DNA of 30,308 bases from JBQLZO01 sp052168315 (GTDB lineage Bacteria > Planctomycetota > Phycisphaerae > Phycisphaerales > UBA1924). Both the position numbers and the translations under genes were made by a program. Positions 22,874 to 30,308 of this stretch are shown piece after piece (the stretch's first letter is position 1; the number at the start of each line of letters is the position of its first letter). Below the pieces are notes generated by a model. It worked only from the letters and a program-made list of their open reading frames with translations. It made no database searches and was not told the DNA's origin. The DNA is taken from contig JBQLZO010000034.1 of the NCBI GenBank assembly GCA_052168315.1, positions 1-30,308 of the forward strand, given 5' to 3'.

Positions 22874-25800
22874 TTACTGCAAGCCCGCGCCGGCGCCCGG
22901 GTCCGGCGCTCCCGGCGGCGCGGGCGCGCCACCGCCGCCGCCTCCGCCCCCAGCGTCGCTCCCATCGCCACCGCCGCCGGTCTGCCGCGCCTCACGCTCG
23001 CGCAGCCGACGCTCGGCCCGCTCCAGCTCTTGCGCTGCCCGCTCGCGCTCACGCAGAAGCCGCTCCTGCTCGCGCTCCTCCTGCTCCCGCTGCCACTCCT
23101 TCTCGTCCAGCCCGATCGAGTCCGACACCCCCGGGTTCATCAGCCCCCAGCGCCCGCGCTCGTCGGGGGCCACCAGCGCATCGCGGATCTCATCGGGCAG
23201 CGACATCCGCTCGATCTGGTTCCGCGTCATCTGGTCGACCACCGCCGTATTCGACCGGTCCGAGGCGATCACCCGCGGCTGCAGGATGATCAGCAGCTCC
23301 GTCTTCCGCCGGCTCGTCAGCGACGAGCGGAACGGCGCGCCGAGGAACGGGATATCGCCCAGGATCGGCACCTTCGTCCGGCGCGTCTCGTACTCCGACT
23401 GGATTAGCCCGCCGATGATGATCGTCTGGCCATCGCGCACCGTCACCGTCGTGTCCGCCTGACGCTGCGAGATCACCGGCGCCTCGAAGTCCTCCGAGAT
23501 CTGCGTCGTCCGCGCCGTCAGCGCCGAGATCTCCGGCGTGATGTCCATCCGCACGAACCCGTCCGGCGAGATCGATGGCGTCACATTCACGATCACGCCC
23601 AGGCGGCGCGACTCCACATTCGAACGCGTCTGACCATCGTTCAGCTGCGTCACCGCCGTGACCACCTGGATCTCCTCGCCGACATTGATCGACGCCTCCT
23701 CGTTGTCGTTCACGAGGATCTGCGGCTGCGAGAGCACCTCCAGCCGCCCCTGCACCTCCAGCGAGCGGATCAGCAGGTCGAAGTCCAGTGTCGACACCGA
23801 TAGGTTCGGCACGCCCAGCGCCGTGACCACCCCCGAGCCCGCCGCCCGCGTCGTCGCGGTCAGCTGGTTCGAGCCCTGGGGCTGCAGCGTGAAGTCGAGC
23901 CCCCAGGTCTCCTCAGAGTCCAGCGTCACCTCCGCCAGCAGCACCTGGATCTGCACCTGCGCCGGCGGCGTGTCCAGCTCGCGGATCAGCTCCGAGAGCG
24001 TGTCGATGTACCGCGGCGACGCCGAGAGGATCAGCCGCGAGCTGCCCGGCACGCCGACCACCGAGATCTCACGCTCGAGCTGCCGGAGCAGCGACCCGCC
24101 CCGGTCCGGTCCCAGCGTCGCCTCCAGGCGCGACTGCTCGCGATCGATGAAGGTCTGCAGCGCTGTGGCCACCTCCTCGACCCGCGCGTTCCGCAGCTCG
24201 AAGGTCATCTGCACGCGCTCCGTGCCCTTCTGCGTGTCCAGGCGCTCCACCACCGAACGCACCAGCTCCAGGTACTGCGGCGTCGCCGAGACGAGCAGCG
24301 AGTTCGTCCGCGCATCGACCGTGATCGCCAGCTGCTGCCGCTCATCGGGCACCAGCGTCAGCGTCGACCCGCCGACATTCAGCCCGCTCGTCTCCTCGCC
24401 CTCGCCCGCCGCCGTGCCGCCCGAAGCCCCCATCGACCCCTGCGGGACCAGCACGTACAGCCGTCCCTGCTGACGCAGGTTGAACAGGTCCCGCAGCAGC
24501 TCGGCCATGTTCACCGCGTCCGAGTTCTCCAGCGTGAAGATCTCGATGTCGCGCGAACCGCTGGCCGAAGACTCCAGCTCCTCGATGATCGTCTCGATCA
24601 GCACCATCATCTCCGACGGCGCCGACACCACGATGCTGTTCGTCCGCACATCCGGCGTCAGGCGCACCTGCTCGCGGATCGCCGATGTGATCTCCGTGTC
24701 GCTGGGCGTCCGCCCGGACTCGCCCTCGATCCGACCCGCCGCCGACTGCCGGATGAACCGCAGCAGCGAGCCCTGCCGGTTGTCGCGCCCCCCCGCGATC
24801 GACTGCCCCGCCAGAATCTGCTGAAGGATCGTGACCATCTCGATCGCGTTCGCCGAGCTCAGCGGGATGATCTTGATCTCGCTCACGCTCGCCGTGGCGG
24901 TCGAATCCAGCCGCGTCACAAGGTCCCGGATCGCCGCGATGTCCGACCGCGGGCCCGTCACCACCACCGCGTTGAGCCGCTCATCGGCCCGCACCCGGAT
25001 CGTCCCCTGGCCCCGCGTCCGGTTCACCTCCCGCACATACAGCTCTTCGAGCAGTTCCACCATCTCCACGGCCCGCGCCGACCGGAGCGGGAACAGCTCC
25101 ACCGTCGCTCCCGCGGGGTTCGACGGATCCCCATCCAGCGCCGTGGCATCCGAGGACAGCAGGTCCACCACCTCGCGGATCAGCGCCAGGTTCTCCGCCG
25201 ACGCGGCCACGATCAGCGCGTTCCGCGCCGCATCCGCCTGGATCGAGACCACATCCTCGCGCCCGGACGCCCCGCCCTGACGCAGCGCCTGCAGCCGGTC
25301 GCGCATCAGCCGCTCGACCTTCGGCGCCAGCTGCTGCGCATCGTTGCCCACCACCGGGATCACATGCAGCCCCACCGTCGATCGCGCATCGGGCGTGTCC
25401 AGCGTCCCCAGCAGCTGCTCCACGATCGTGAAGCTCCGCGGGCTCGTCGCGATGATCAGCGCGTTCGTCCGGACATCGGCCGCGATCGTCAGGTCATCCT
25501 CCTCACGCAGCGTGTCCCGCGCCACCTGCTCGCGGAACAGGCGCTCCAGCACCGTCGAGACCCGGTCGGCCGCCGCGTGCTCCAGCGGGTACACCCGCAC
25601 CGCGCCGCTCCGCGCAGCGCCCGGCACATCCAGCAGCGCCGCCAGCTCGCCCACGATCGCCAGGTTCTCCGAAGAACCCACCACCAGCAGCGCGTTCAGA
25701 TCCTCCTCGGGCACGATCGTCAGCGTCGACATCGGCGCGAACAGGCGCGACTCGATCGCACGCACCGAATCGCCGCCGGCGCCCGACGCCTCGCCGCCGG

Positions 25801-28800
25801 CCACCTCAGCGCCGTTCCCATTGGCCCCATCGCCGACGATCCCGCGCAGCGCCTCCGGGTTCGCGCGCAGCATCCGCAGCCGCCCCACCTGCCGGCGCAG
25901 CGCCTCGGCCTCGGGCGTGCCGTCGAGCCCATCGACCAGCACGCGCTCCAGCGTCTGAGCCACCCGCGCCGCATCCGCGTGCGCCAGCGGGATGATCCGC
26001 GGCTCGATCCAGTTCCCCAGGCCCTCCGATGAGTCCAGCCGAGCGATCAGCACCTCCGCCAGCGCCACCGACTCCTCGCGCCCGGCCACGATCAGCGCGT
26101 TGGTTCGCTCGTCGACCGTGATCGCCACCGACCCCGACAGCGCCTTGCCCGTTTCCGTCGTCGGCCAGCCCGACACATCCGAACCCGGCGCCCGGCGCAG
26201 CCCATCGCCCTGGGCGAACAGGCCGCGCACCACGCCCGCCAGGCGGGACGCCGCCGCGTTCTCCAGGTGGAAGATCCGCAGCGTCACCGCATCGCCGGCC
26301 GGCAACGAATCCAGCATCGTCACCAGCTCCCGGATCGCCCGCACATTCCCGCGCGTCGAGGCGATCAGCACCGAGTTCGTCTGCGGCTCGGGCTCGATCC
26401 GCACCGGCTCCGTCAGGTCCACCACGATGTCCGGCTCGTCCAGCCCCTCGCCGCGCAGCCGCAGGCGGCGCACCTGCTCGGCCAGCGAATCGGCCAGCCC
26501 CGTCGGCGCCGTGTTCCCGCCCGCATCCAGCAGCGAGCGCACCGCGGCGCTCACCTCCGAAGCGCTGGCCACGCGCAGCCGCACCAGGGCCACCTCCTGC
26601 TCATCGCCCACCGGCGGCACATCCAGCGCCCGCACCAGCGAGCGCAGCGTCGGCGCATCCAGCTCGCCCACCAGCGCCGCCATCGATTGACGCGAACGCA
26701 GCGCGGTCAGCGTCACCGGCTCGCCCACCAGCCCCGGGCGATCGCCCGCCGCCGGACGCGTCACGCCCAGCGACTCCAGCTGCGCCACCATCTCCGCCGG
26801 CGACACATGCGTCAGATCGAAGATGTACAGCCCCTGCCCCGGCAGCCCGCCGGCCAGCAGCGCCTGCACACCATCATCATCGCCATCGCCACCGCCCGCC
26901 GCCGCGCCGGCGCCCGCCCCATCGCCGCCGGCGGCATCCATCGCGCCGCCCCGACCCCCATCCAGTTCCTCGGCCACCCGGCGCACCTGCTCGAACAACG
27001 CCTCCGAGCACGCGATCACCAGCGAGTTCGTCGAGCGGTCCACCTCGATCGCGAAGCGCTCGTTCCGCGCCGCGGCCGTCTGTGAAAAAGTCCGCTGCAA
27101 CGCCCCGGCCACCCGCGCCGCGGGCTGACGCTCGAGCCGCAGCACGCGCACCCCTGGCTCGCCCGCGCTGCCCTCCTGCTGCATCGCCTCGGCCAGCGCC
27201 GCGATCTGCGCGAACTCGCCATCCTCGGCCCGGACGATCAGCGTCCCCGACGCGTCATCGCCGATGATCGCCACCGAGCGCAGCGACTGCCCCGCCCCGC
27301 CGCGACCGCCCTCGACCTGGTAGAGCCGCCCGATCGACGCGGCCAGCGCGGACGCCTGCCCGTTCCGCACCGGGATGATCCGCGGCGCCGGGAGCTTCGC
27401 GAAGTCCGCCACATCCAGCCGCTCGACGATCGAGCGGATCTTCTCCAGTTCCTTCCGCCCCGCCGACACGATCAGCGTGTTCGTCAGCGGCTCGGCCGAG
27501 ATCGTCACAAGCTCATCCTCATCGACCAGCGAGCCCGAGCCCATCATCGAGAAGAACGGATCGCTCCCGCCGAACTGCCGCTGCCGCTGCCGCTCGGCCT
27601 CCTGGCGGGCCCGGTCGCGCTCGAGCTGCGCCCGCAGCGGCGCATCGAACGCCTGCTGCAGCGCCGTCGCCACCGAGCGCGCATCGGCGTGCTGCAGCGC
27701 GATCACCTCGAGCTGCTTCGTCGCGTCGTACTCCGGCGCATCGAGCTTGGCCAGCAGCTCCCGGATCCCCGCCCACTCCGACTCGGGCGCCATGATCACC
27801 AGCGACTCCGTCGCCGGGTCCGCCACGATCGACACATTCCGCGCCCTCGGTGACTGCGGGTCCGTCGCGAAGCGCCCGTAGAAGTTGTCCATCGCGCGCT
27901 TCACCTGGTCCGCGCCCGCGAAGCGCAGGCTCACGAACTCGCGCAGGCGCTCCTCCTTCGGCGGCACATCCAGCCGCTCGATCAGCCCCGCGATCTCACC
28001 CATCTGCGCCGGCGTGGCCGACACCACGATCGCGTTCTCCTCCGTCGAGGTGCTCAGGTTCGGACGCGGCTCGCCCTGCCCCCAGGTCCGCTGGAACAGC
28101 AGCGTGTTGATCTGGCTCGACACATCCCGGGCCGTGGCGTGCGTGAGCTCGAACACCCGATACTCCACCGGGCTCACCTCGGGCTGCGCATCGAGCTCGG
28201 CCACCAGCCCCGCGATCACCTCCATCGAACGCACATCGGCCGTCACCAGCACCGTGTTCGAACGGCGATCGGCCGCGATCGTCGCGCGCACAGCGAACGA
28301 CTCGCCGCTCTCCGGGTCCGTGAACCGTGCGCCGCCATCGCCCCGGCGCGGGTTCCCGCGCTCGTCCAGCCCCAGCGTCTCCCGCAGCGTCCGCGCCACA
28401 TCCTCGGCCCGCCCTCCCTCCAGCGAGAAGGTCTTGAGCTCCACCGAGTCCATCTGCCCGGGCGTGTCCAGCCGCCCGATCAGGTCCAGCACATCCGGCA
28501 TCACATCCGCCGGCGCCGCGACCACGAGCGACTTCGTCCGCGACTCGCCCGTGACCTGCACCTGGCGCTCCGGCGTCAGGCCGCGGGTCGAGAACACGCG
28601 CACCACCGTCCCCGCGATCTCCTCGGGATCCGCGTGCGACAACGCCACGATCTCCACCGACCGCTGCCCCGCCATGTCCGCCCGGTCGAGATCGGCGATC
28701 AGCCGACGCGCTGTTTCCATCTCCGAGGCCGGGCCCGTCACGATCAGCGTCCCCGACTCCCGCGAGCCGATCACCGACACCGGCGCCTCGCGCTGGCCCT

Positions 28801-30308
28801 GCAGCCGTGCCCGGTCGCGGAAGAACTGCGACACGCTCGACGCGGCACGATCGGCCGGTACATGCGACACCGCGATCGTCTCCACCACCAGCCCCTCGCC
28901 CGCCTGCTCCTCGTCCAGCCGGCGCACCAGCGTCTCCGCGGCCTCCAGGTCCTCCTCAGAGCCGAACACGATCAGCGACTTCGAGCGAAGGTCCACCTCC
29001 ACCCGCAGGGCCGAGGGGCTCGGCGGCTCCCACCACCGGCGCGCCGCGTTCGGATCGCCCAGCGCCTGCTCCAGCACCGTCCGCATCACGCCCAGGTCCG
29101 CGTTGACCACCGGGATCAGCCGCACGCCCTGCGCCAGCCCCGCCTCGCGCGGCTGGTCCAGCTCCTCGATCACGCTCAGCATCGTCTCGAACGACTCGCC
29201 CTTGCCCGTCACGATCAGCGTGCCGGCCCGCGCATCGCCCTGCACGCTCACGAACTCGTCCGGCGCGGCCAGACCCGCCGCGCGAGCCGCGTTCCGGGCC
29301 GCATCCCAGAGCGACCAGCCCAGGTCCTCCGTCACCGCCAGCATCTGGTCCACCGTCGCGTGCTCCAGCGTGATCACGCGGACCTGCGCCGCCGTCGCAT
29401 CGCGCTTGACATCCAGCCGTTCCAGCAGCCGCTCGACCTCCGCGTGCTGCTCCATCGTCGCCGTCACCAGCAGCGTGTTCGTCCGCTCATCGCCCACGAA
29501 TCGCGCCTGCGGCGCGGTCCAGCTCGCGCGCCGCGCATCGCGCGATGCATCAAAGGTCCGCTGCAGCGTCTGCGCCACGCTCGCCGCGCCCGCCGCCTCC
29601 AGCGCGTACTCGCGGATCACCACGCCGCTCGATGAGTCCGACTGGTCGATCAGCGCCACGAACCGGTCGATCACCTCCATCGCCGCGGCCGGTCCCGTCA
29701 CCAGCACCGAGCTTCCATCCGGCCCCGGCGTCGCACGCACCGACCCCGCCTCCAGCTCCACCTGGCGCTGCTCGCCGTCCGGGCCCGTCACCGTGATCGT
29801 CACCGGCTGCCCGGCGCGCAGCCGCTGCGCCTGCCGCCCGCGCGGATCCACCGACAGGAAGTCGTTGATCGCCGTCGCCGCGCCCCACCCGTTGGTCGTC
29901 TGCAGCGGGTACACCTTCACCGTCAGCTCCGCCCGCTCGCCCGGACGCGACAACGCCGCGACCACCGATCGCAGCGCCTCGAAGTCCGTGTCGTTCGCCG
30001 AGACCACCAGCGAGCCGCCCACCGGATCCGCGATCACCGCCACACGCCCCGTGAACCCGCCCGGGTTCTCGGCCCCCGCGCTCCCGATCTGGCGGATCGT
30101 CGCGTTCACCAACCCCGCCACCTGGTTCGCATCCACACCCTGCGGGAGGTTCACGATCCGCACCCGACCCGGCTCCGGCGGGATCTGGCCCTCCAGCAGC
30201 CGGATCAGCTCCGCCACCCGCTCCGTCGCACGCTCGGACCCCACCAGCACCAGCGCGTTCGTCGCCGGATCCACCGCGATCGTCACATCCGCCCCCCCCG
30301 ACCCCCCC
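22874..30308 (-). CDS. Giant secretin-family protein with about 24 N-domain-like repeats (5' end outside window)
   Basis: Outer-membrane secretin, the channel of type II secretion and type IV pili, in a greatly enlarged form. At least 2477 codons are visible, and the frame stays open to the window edge, so the true start lies beyond it. Residues 1 to about 2115 (visible numbering) are a chain of ~24 units of about 90 residues, each ending in a beta-strand such as RTNTLLVTAT or RTNALIVAG followed by a helix leading to LDxP-like turns, the secretin N1/N2/N3 pattern. One unit (near 26680) is degenerate, and Gly/Asp-rich linkers interrupt the chain near 26870-26940 and 25730-25830. The pore domain (about 23960-23256) contains VQIQVLLAEVTL, the SQPQILVNDNEEA and VPILGDIPFLGAPFRS signatures. 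A charged coiled segment and Gly-rich tail follow. Ordinary GspD and PilQ have far fewer such domains and are about 600-700 residues. Confidence 0.9.
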   Translation of the reverse strand, partial: GGSGGADVTIAVDPATNALVLVGSERATERVAELIRLLEGQIPPEPGRVRIVNLPQGVDANQVAGLVNATIRQIGSAGAENPGGFTGRVAVIADPVGGSLVVSANDTDFEALRSVVAALSRPGERAELTVKVYPLQTTNGWGAATAINDFLSVDPRGRQAQRLRAGQPVTITVTGPDGEQRQVELEAGSVRATPGPDGSSVLVTGPAAAMEVIDRFVALIDQSDSSSGVVIREYALEAAGAASVAQTLQRTFDASRDARRASWTAPQARFVGDERTNTLLVTATMEQHAEVERLLERLDVKRDATAAQVRVITLEHATVDQMLAVTEDLGWSLWDAARNAARAAGLAAPDEFVSVQGDARAGTLIVTGKGESFETMLSVIEELDQPREAGLAQGVRLIPVVNADLGVMRTVLEQALGDPNAARRWWEPPSPSALRVEVDLRSKSLIVFGSEEDLEAAETLVRRLDEEQAGEGLVVETIAVSHVPADRAASSVSQFFRDRARLQGQREAPVSVIGSRESGTLIVTGPASEMETARRLIADLDRADMAGQRSVEIVALSHADPEEIAGTVVRVFSTRGLTPERQVQVTGESRTKSLVVAAPADVMPDVLDLIGRLDTPGQMDSVELKTFSLEGGRAEDVARTLRETLGLDERGNPRRGDGGARFTDPESGESFAVRATIAADRRSNTVLVTADVRSMEVIAGLVAELDAQPEVSPVEYRVFELTHATARDVSSQINTLLFQRTWGQGEPRPNLSTSTEENAIVVSATPAQMGEIAGLIERLDVPPKEERLREFVSLRFAGADQVKRAMDNFYGRFATDPQSPRARNVSIVADPATESLVIMAPESEWAGIRELLAKLDAPEYDATKQLEVIALQHADARSVATALQQAFDAPLRAQLERDRARQEAERQRQRQFGGSDPFFSMMGSGSLVDEDELVTISAEPLTNTLIVSAGRKELEKIRSIVERLDVADFAKLPAPRIIPVRNGQASALAASIGRLYQVEGGRGGAGQSLRSVAIIGDDASGTLIVRAEDGEFAQIAALAEAMQQEGSAGEPGVRVLRLERQPAARVAGALQRTFSQTAAARNERFAIEVDRSTNSLVIACSEALFEQVRRVAEELDGGRGGAMDAAGGDGAGAGAAAGGGDGDDDGVQALLAGGLPGQGLYIFDLTHVSPAEMVAQLESLGVTRPAAGDRPGLVGEPVTLTALRSRQSMAALVGELDAPTLRSLVRALDVPPVGDEQEVALVRLRVASASEVSAAVRSLLDAGGNTAPTGLADSLAEQVRRLRLRGEGLDEPDIVVDLTEPVRIEPEPQTNSVLIASTRGNVRAIRELVTMLDSLPAGDAVTLRIFHLENAAASRLAGVVRGLFAQGDGLRRAPGSDVSGWPTTETGKALSGSVAITVDERTNALIVAGREESVALAEVLIARLDSSEGLGNWIEPRIIPLAHADAARVAQTLERVLVDGLDGTPEAEALRRQVGRLRMLRANPEALRGIVGDGANGNGAEVAGGEASGAGGDSVRAIESRLFAPMSTLTIVPEEDLNALLVVGSSENLAIVGELAALLDVPGAARSGAVRVYPLEHAAADRVSTVLERLFREQVARDTLREEDDLTIAADVRTNALIIATSPRSFTIVEQLLGTLDTPDARSTVGLHVIPVVGNDAQQLAPKVERLMRDRLQALRQGGASGREDVVSIQADAARNALIVAASAENLALIREVVDLLSSDATALDGDPSNPAGATVELFPLRSARAVEMVELLEELYVREVNRTRGQGTIRVRADERLNAVVVTGPRSDIAAIRDLVTRLDSTATASVSEIKIIPLSSANAIEMVTILQQILAGQSIAGGRDNRQGSLLRFIRQSAAGRIEGESGRTPSDTEITSAIREQVRLTPDVRTNSIVVSAPSEMMVLIETIIEELESSASGSRDIEIFTLENSDAVNMAELLRDLFNLRQQGRLYVLVPQGSMGASGGTAAGEGEETSGLNVGGSTLTLVPDERQQLAITVDARTNSLLVSATPQYLELVRSVVERLDTQKGTERVQMTFELRNARVEEVATALQTFIDREQSRLEATLGPDRGGSLLRQLEREISVVGVPGSSRLILSASPRYIDTLSELIRELDTPPAQVQIQVLLAEVTLDSEETWGLDFTLQPQGSNQLTATTRAAGSGVVTALGVPNLSVSTLDFDLLIRSLEVQGRLEVLSQPQILVNDNEEASINVGEEIQVVTAVTQLNDGQTRSNVESRRLGVIVNVTPSISPDGFVRMDITPEISALTARTTQISEDFEAPVISQRQADTTVTVRDGQTIIIGGLIQSEYETRRTKVPILGDIPFLGAPFRSSLTSRRKTELLIILQPRVIASDRSNTAVVDQMTRNQIERMSLPDEIRDALVAPDERGRWGLMNPGVSDSIGLDEKEWQREQEEREQERLLRERERAAQELERAERRLREREARQTGGGGDGSDAGGGGGGGGAPAPPGAPDPGAGAGLQ
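23256..23960 (-). other. Secretin pore domain of the giant protein
   Basis: About 235 residues forming the C-terminal multimeric beta-barrel domain of secretins. Key segments are AEVTLDSEETWGLDF near its start, QPQILVNDNEEASINVGEE, IIIGGLIQSE and the closing VPILGDIPFLGAPFRS and TELLIILQPRVI. This single pore domain identifies the whole chain as a secretin and sets its orientation, with the repeats facing the periplasm. Confidence 0.9.
24000..30308 (-). repeat. Chain of about 24 secretin N-domain repeats
   Basis: Codons for the conserved TN-A/S-L-hydrophobic-V strand recur near 30250, 30005, 29701, 29466, 29210, 28968, 28738, 28520, 28243, 28021, 27794, 27467, 27232, 27015, 26680, 26364, 26089, 25680, 25454, 25208, 24960, 24628, 24290 and 24027. 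Spacing is 217 to about 410 bp with a mean near 270 bp. DNA identity between units is low, so the repeats are old and diverged, unlike the 486-bp repeats at 20010. Confidence 0.75.

Noticed and set aside
1..30308. tRNA or rRNA genes
   Set aside because: No acceptor/T-arm pattern or conserved rRNA segment was recognised on either strand by eye. A covariance-model scan would be needed to exclude them fully.

Overview
The window reads as a single chromosomal segment from a very GC-rich Gram-negative bacterium, most likely a planctomycete of the Phycisphaerae/Phycisphaerales type. This is inferred from gene content: a secreted protein ending in a duplicated dockerin-like Asp-rich module bounded by cysteines, several pseudopilin-like proteins, DUF4190-pseudopilin hybrids, a cysteine-free family-4-like uracil-DNA glycosylase and an enormous secretin-family protein. 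No rRNA, tRNA, CRISPR array, insertion sequence or phage gene was recognised.

Layout from left to right. At 111-2195 (+) lies a P1B metal-transporting ATPase, separated by a 13-bp perfect hairpin from three type II secretion/type IV pilus-like prepilin genes on the minus strand (4225 down to 2345). A regulatory gap of about 475 bp leads to an aromatic amino acid hydroxylase (4701-5579, +). A minus-strand block (8322 down to 5682) holds two tandem DUF4190-pseudopilin hybrids and a lipoprotein of the PpiC/SurA peptidyl-prolyl isomerase type. Then come plus-strand genes: a small lipoprotein-like protein, an orphan LuxR-type regulator with a structured leader, a family-4-like uracil-DNA glycosylase without cysteines, a PilZ protein paired with a glycosyltransferase, and a secreted Cys/Ser/Tyr-rich protein. 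A minus-strand pair (17684 down to 15286) encodes a single-span membrane protein overlapping a sensor histidine kinase. Fumarase C (17965-19446, +) and a large secreted repeat protein (19722-22220, +) follow.

The last quarter of the window (30308 down to 22874) is one open frame of at least 2477 codons, cut by the window edge. It carries about 24 secretin N-domain-like repeats in series followed by one secretin pore domain. A small lipoprotein gene follows 9 bp downstream in the same direction. This giant secretin is the most remarkable object here. An ordinary GspD or PilQ carries only a few such N-domains, so this one implies a periplasmic stalk many times longer than usual.

Much of the content concerns the cell envelope: pseudopilins, secretin, lipoproteins, a periplasmic foldase, a repeat-bearing secreted protein, and a PilZ/glycosyltransferase pair. 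The pseudopilins and the secretin are 19 kb apart and no secretion ATPase or inner-membrane platform gene is visible, so a common machine is inference only. Several intergenic regions share C-rich (G-rich on the opposite strand) tracts that may form quadruplex structures. Starts were chosen by Shine-Dalgarno match, signal peptide position and overlap with neighbours, and many differ from the longest open frame.
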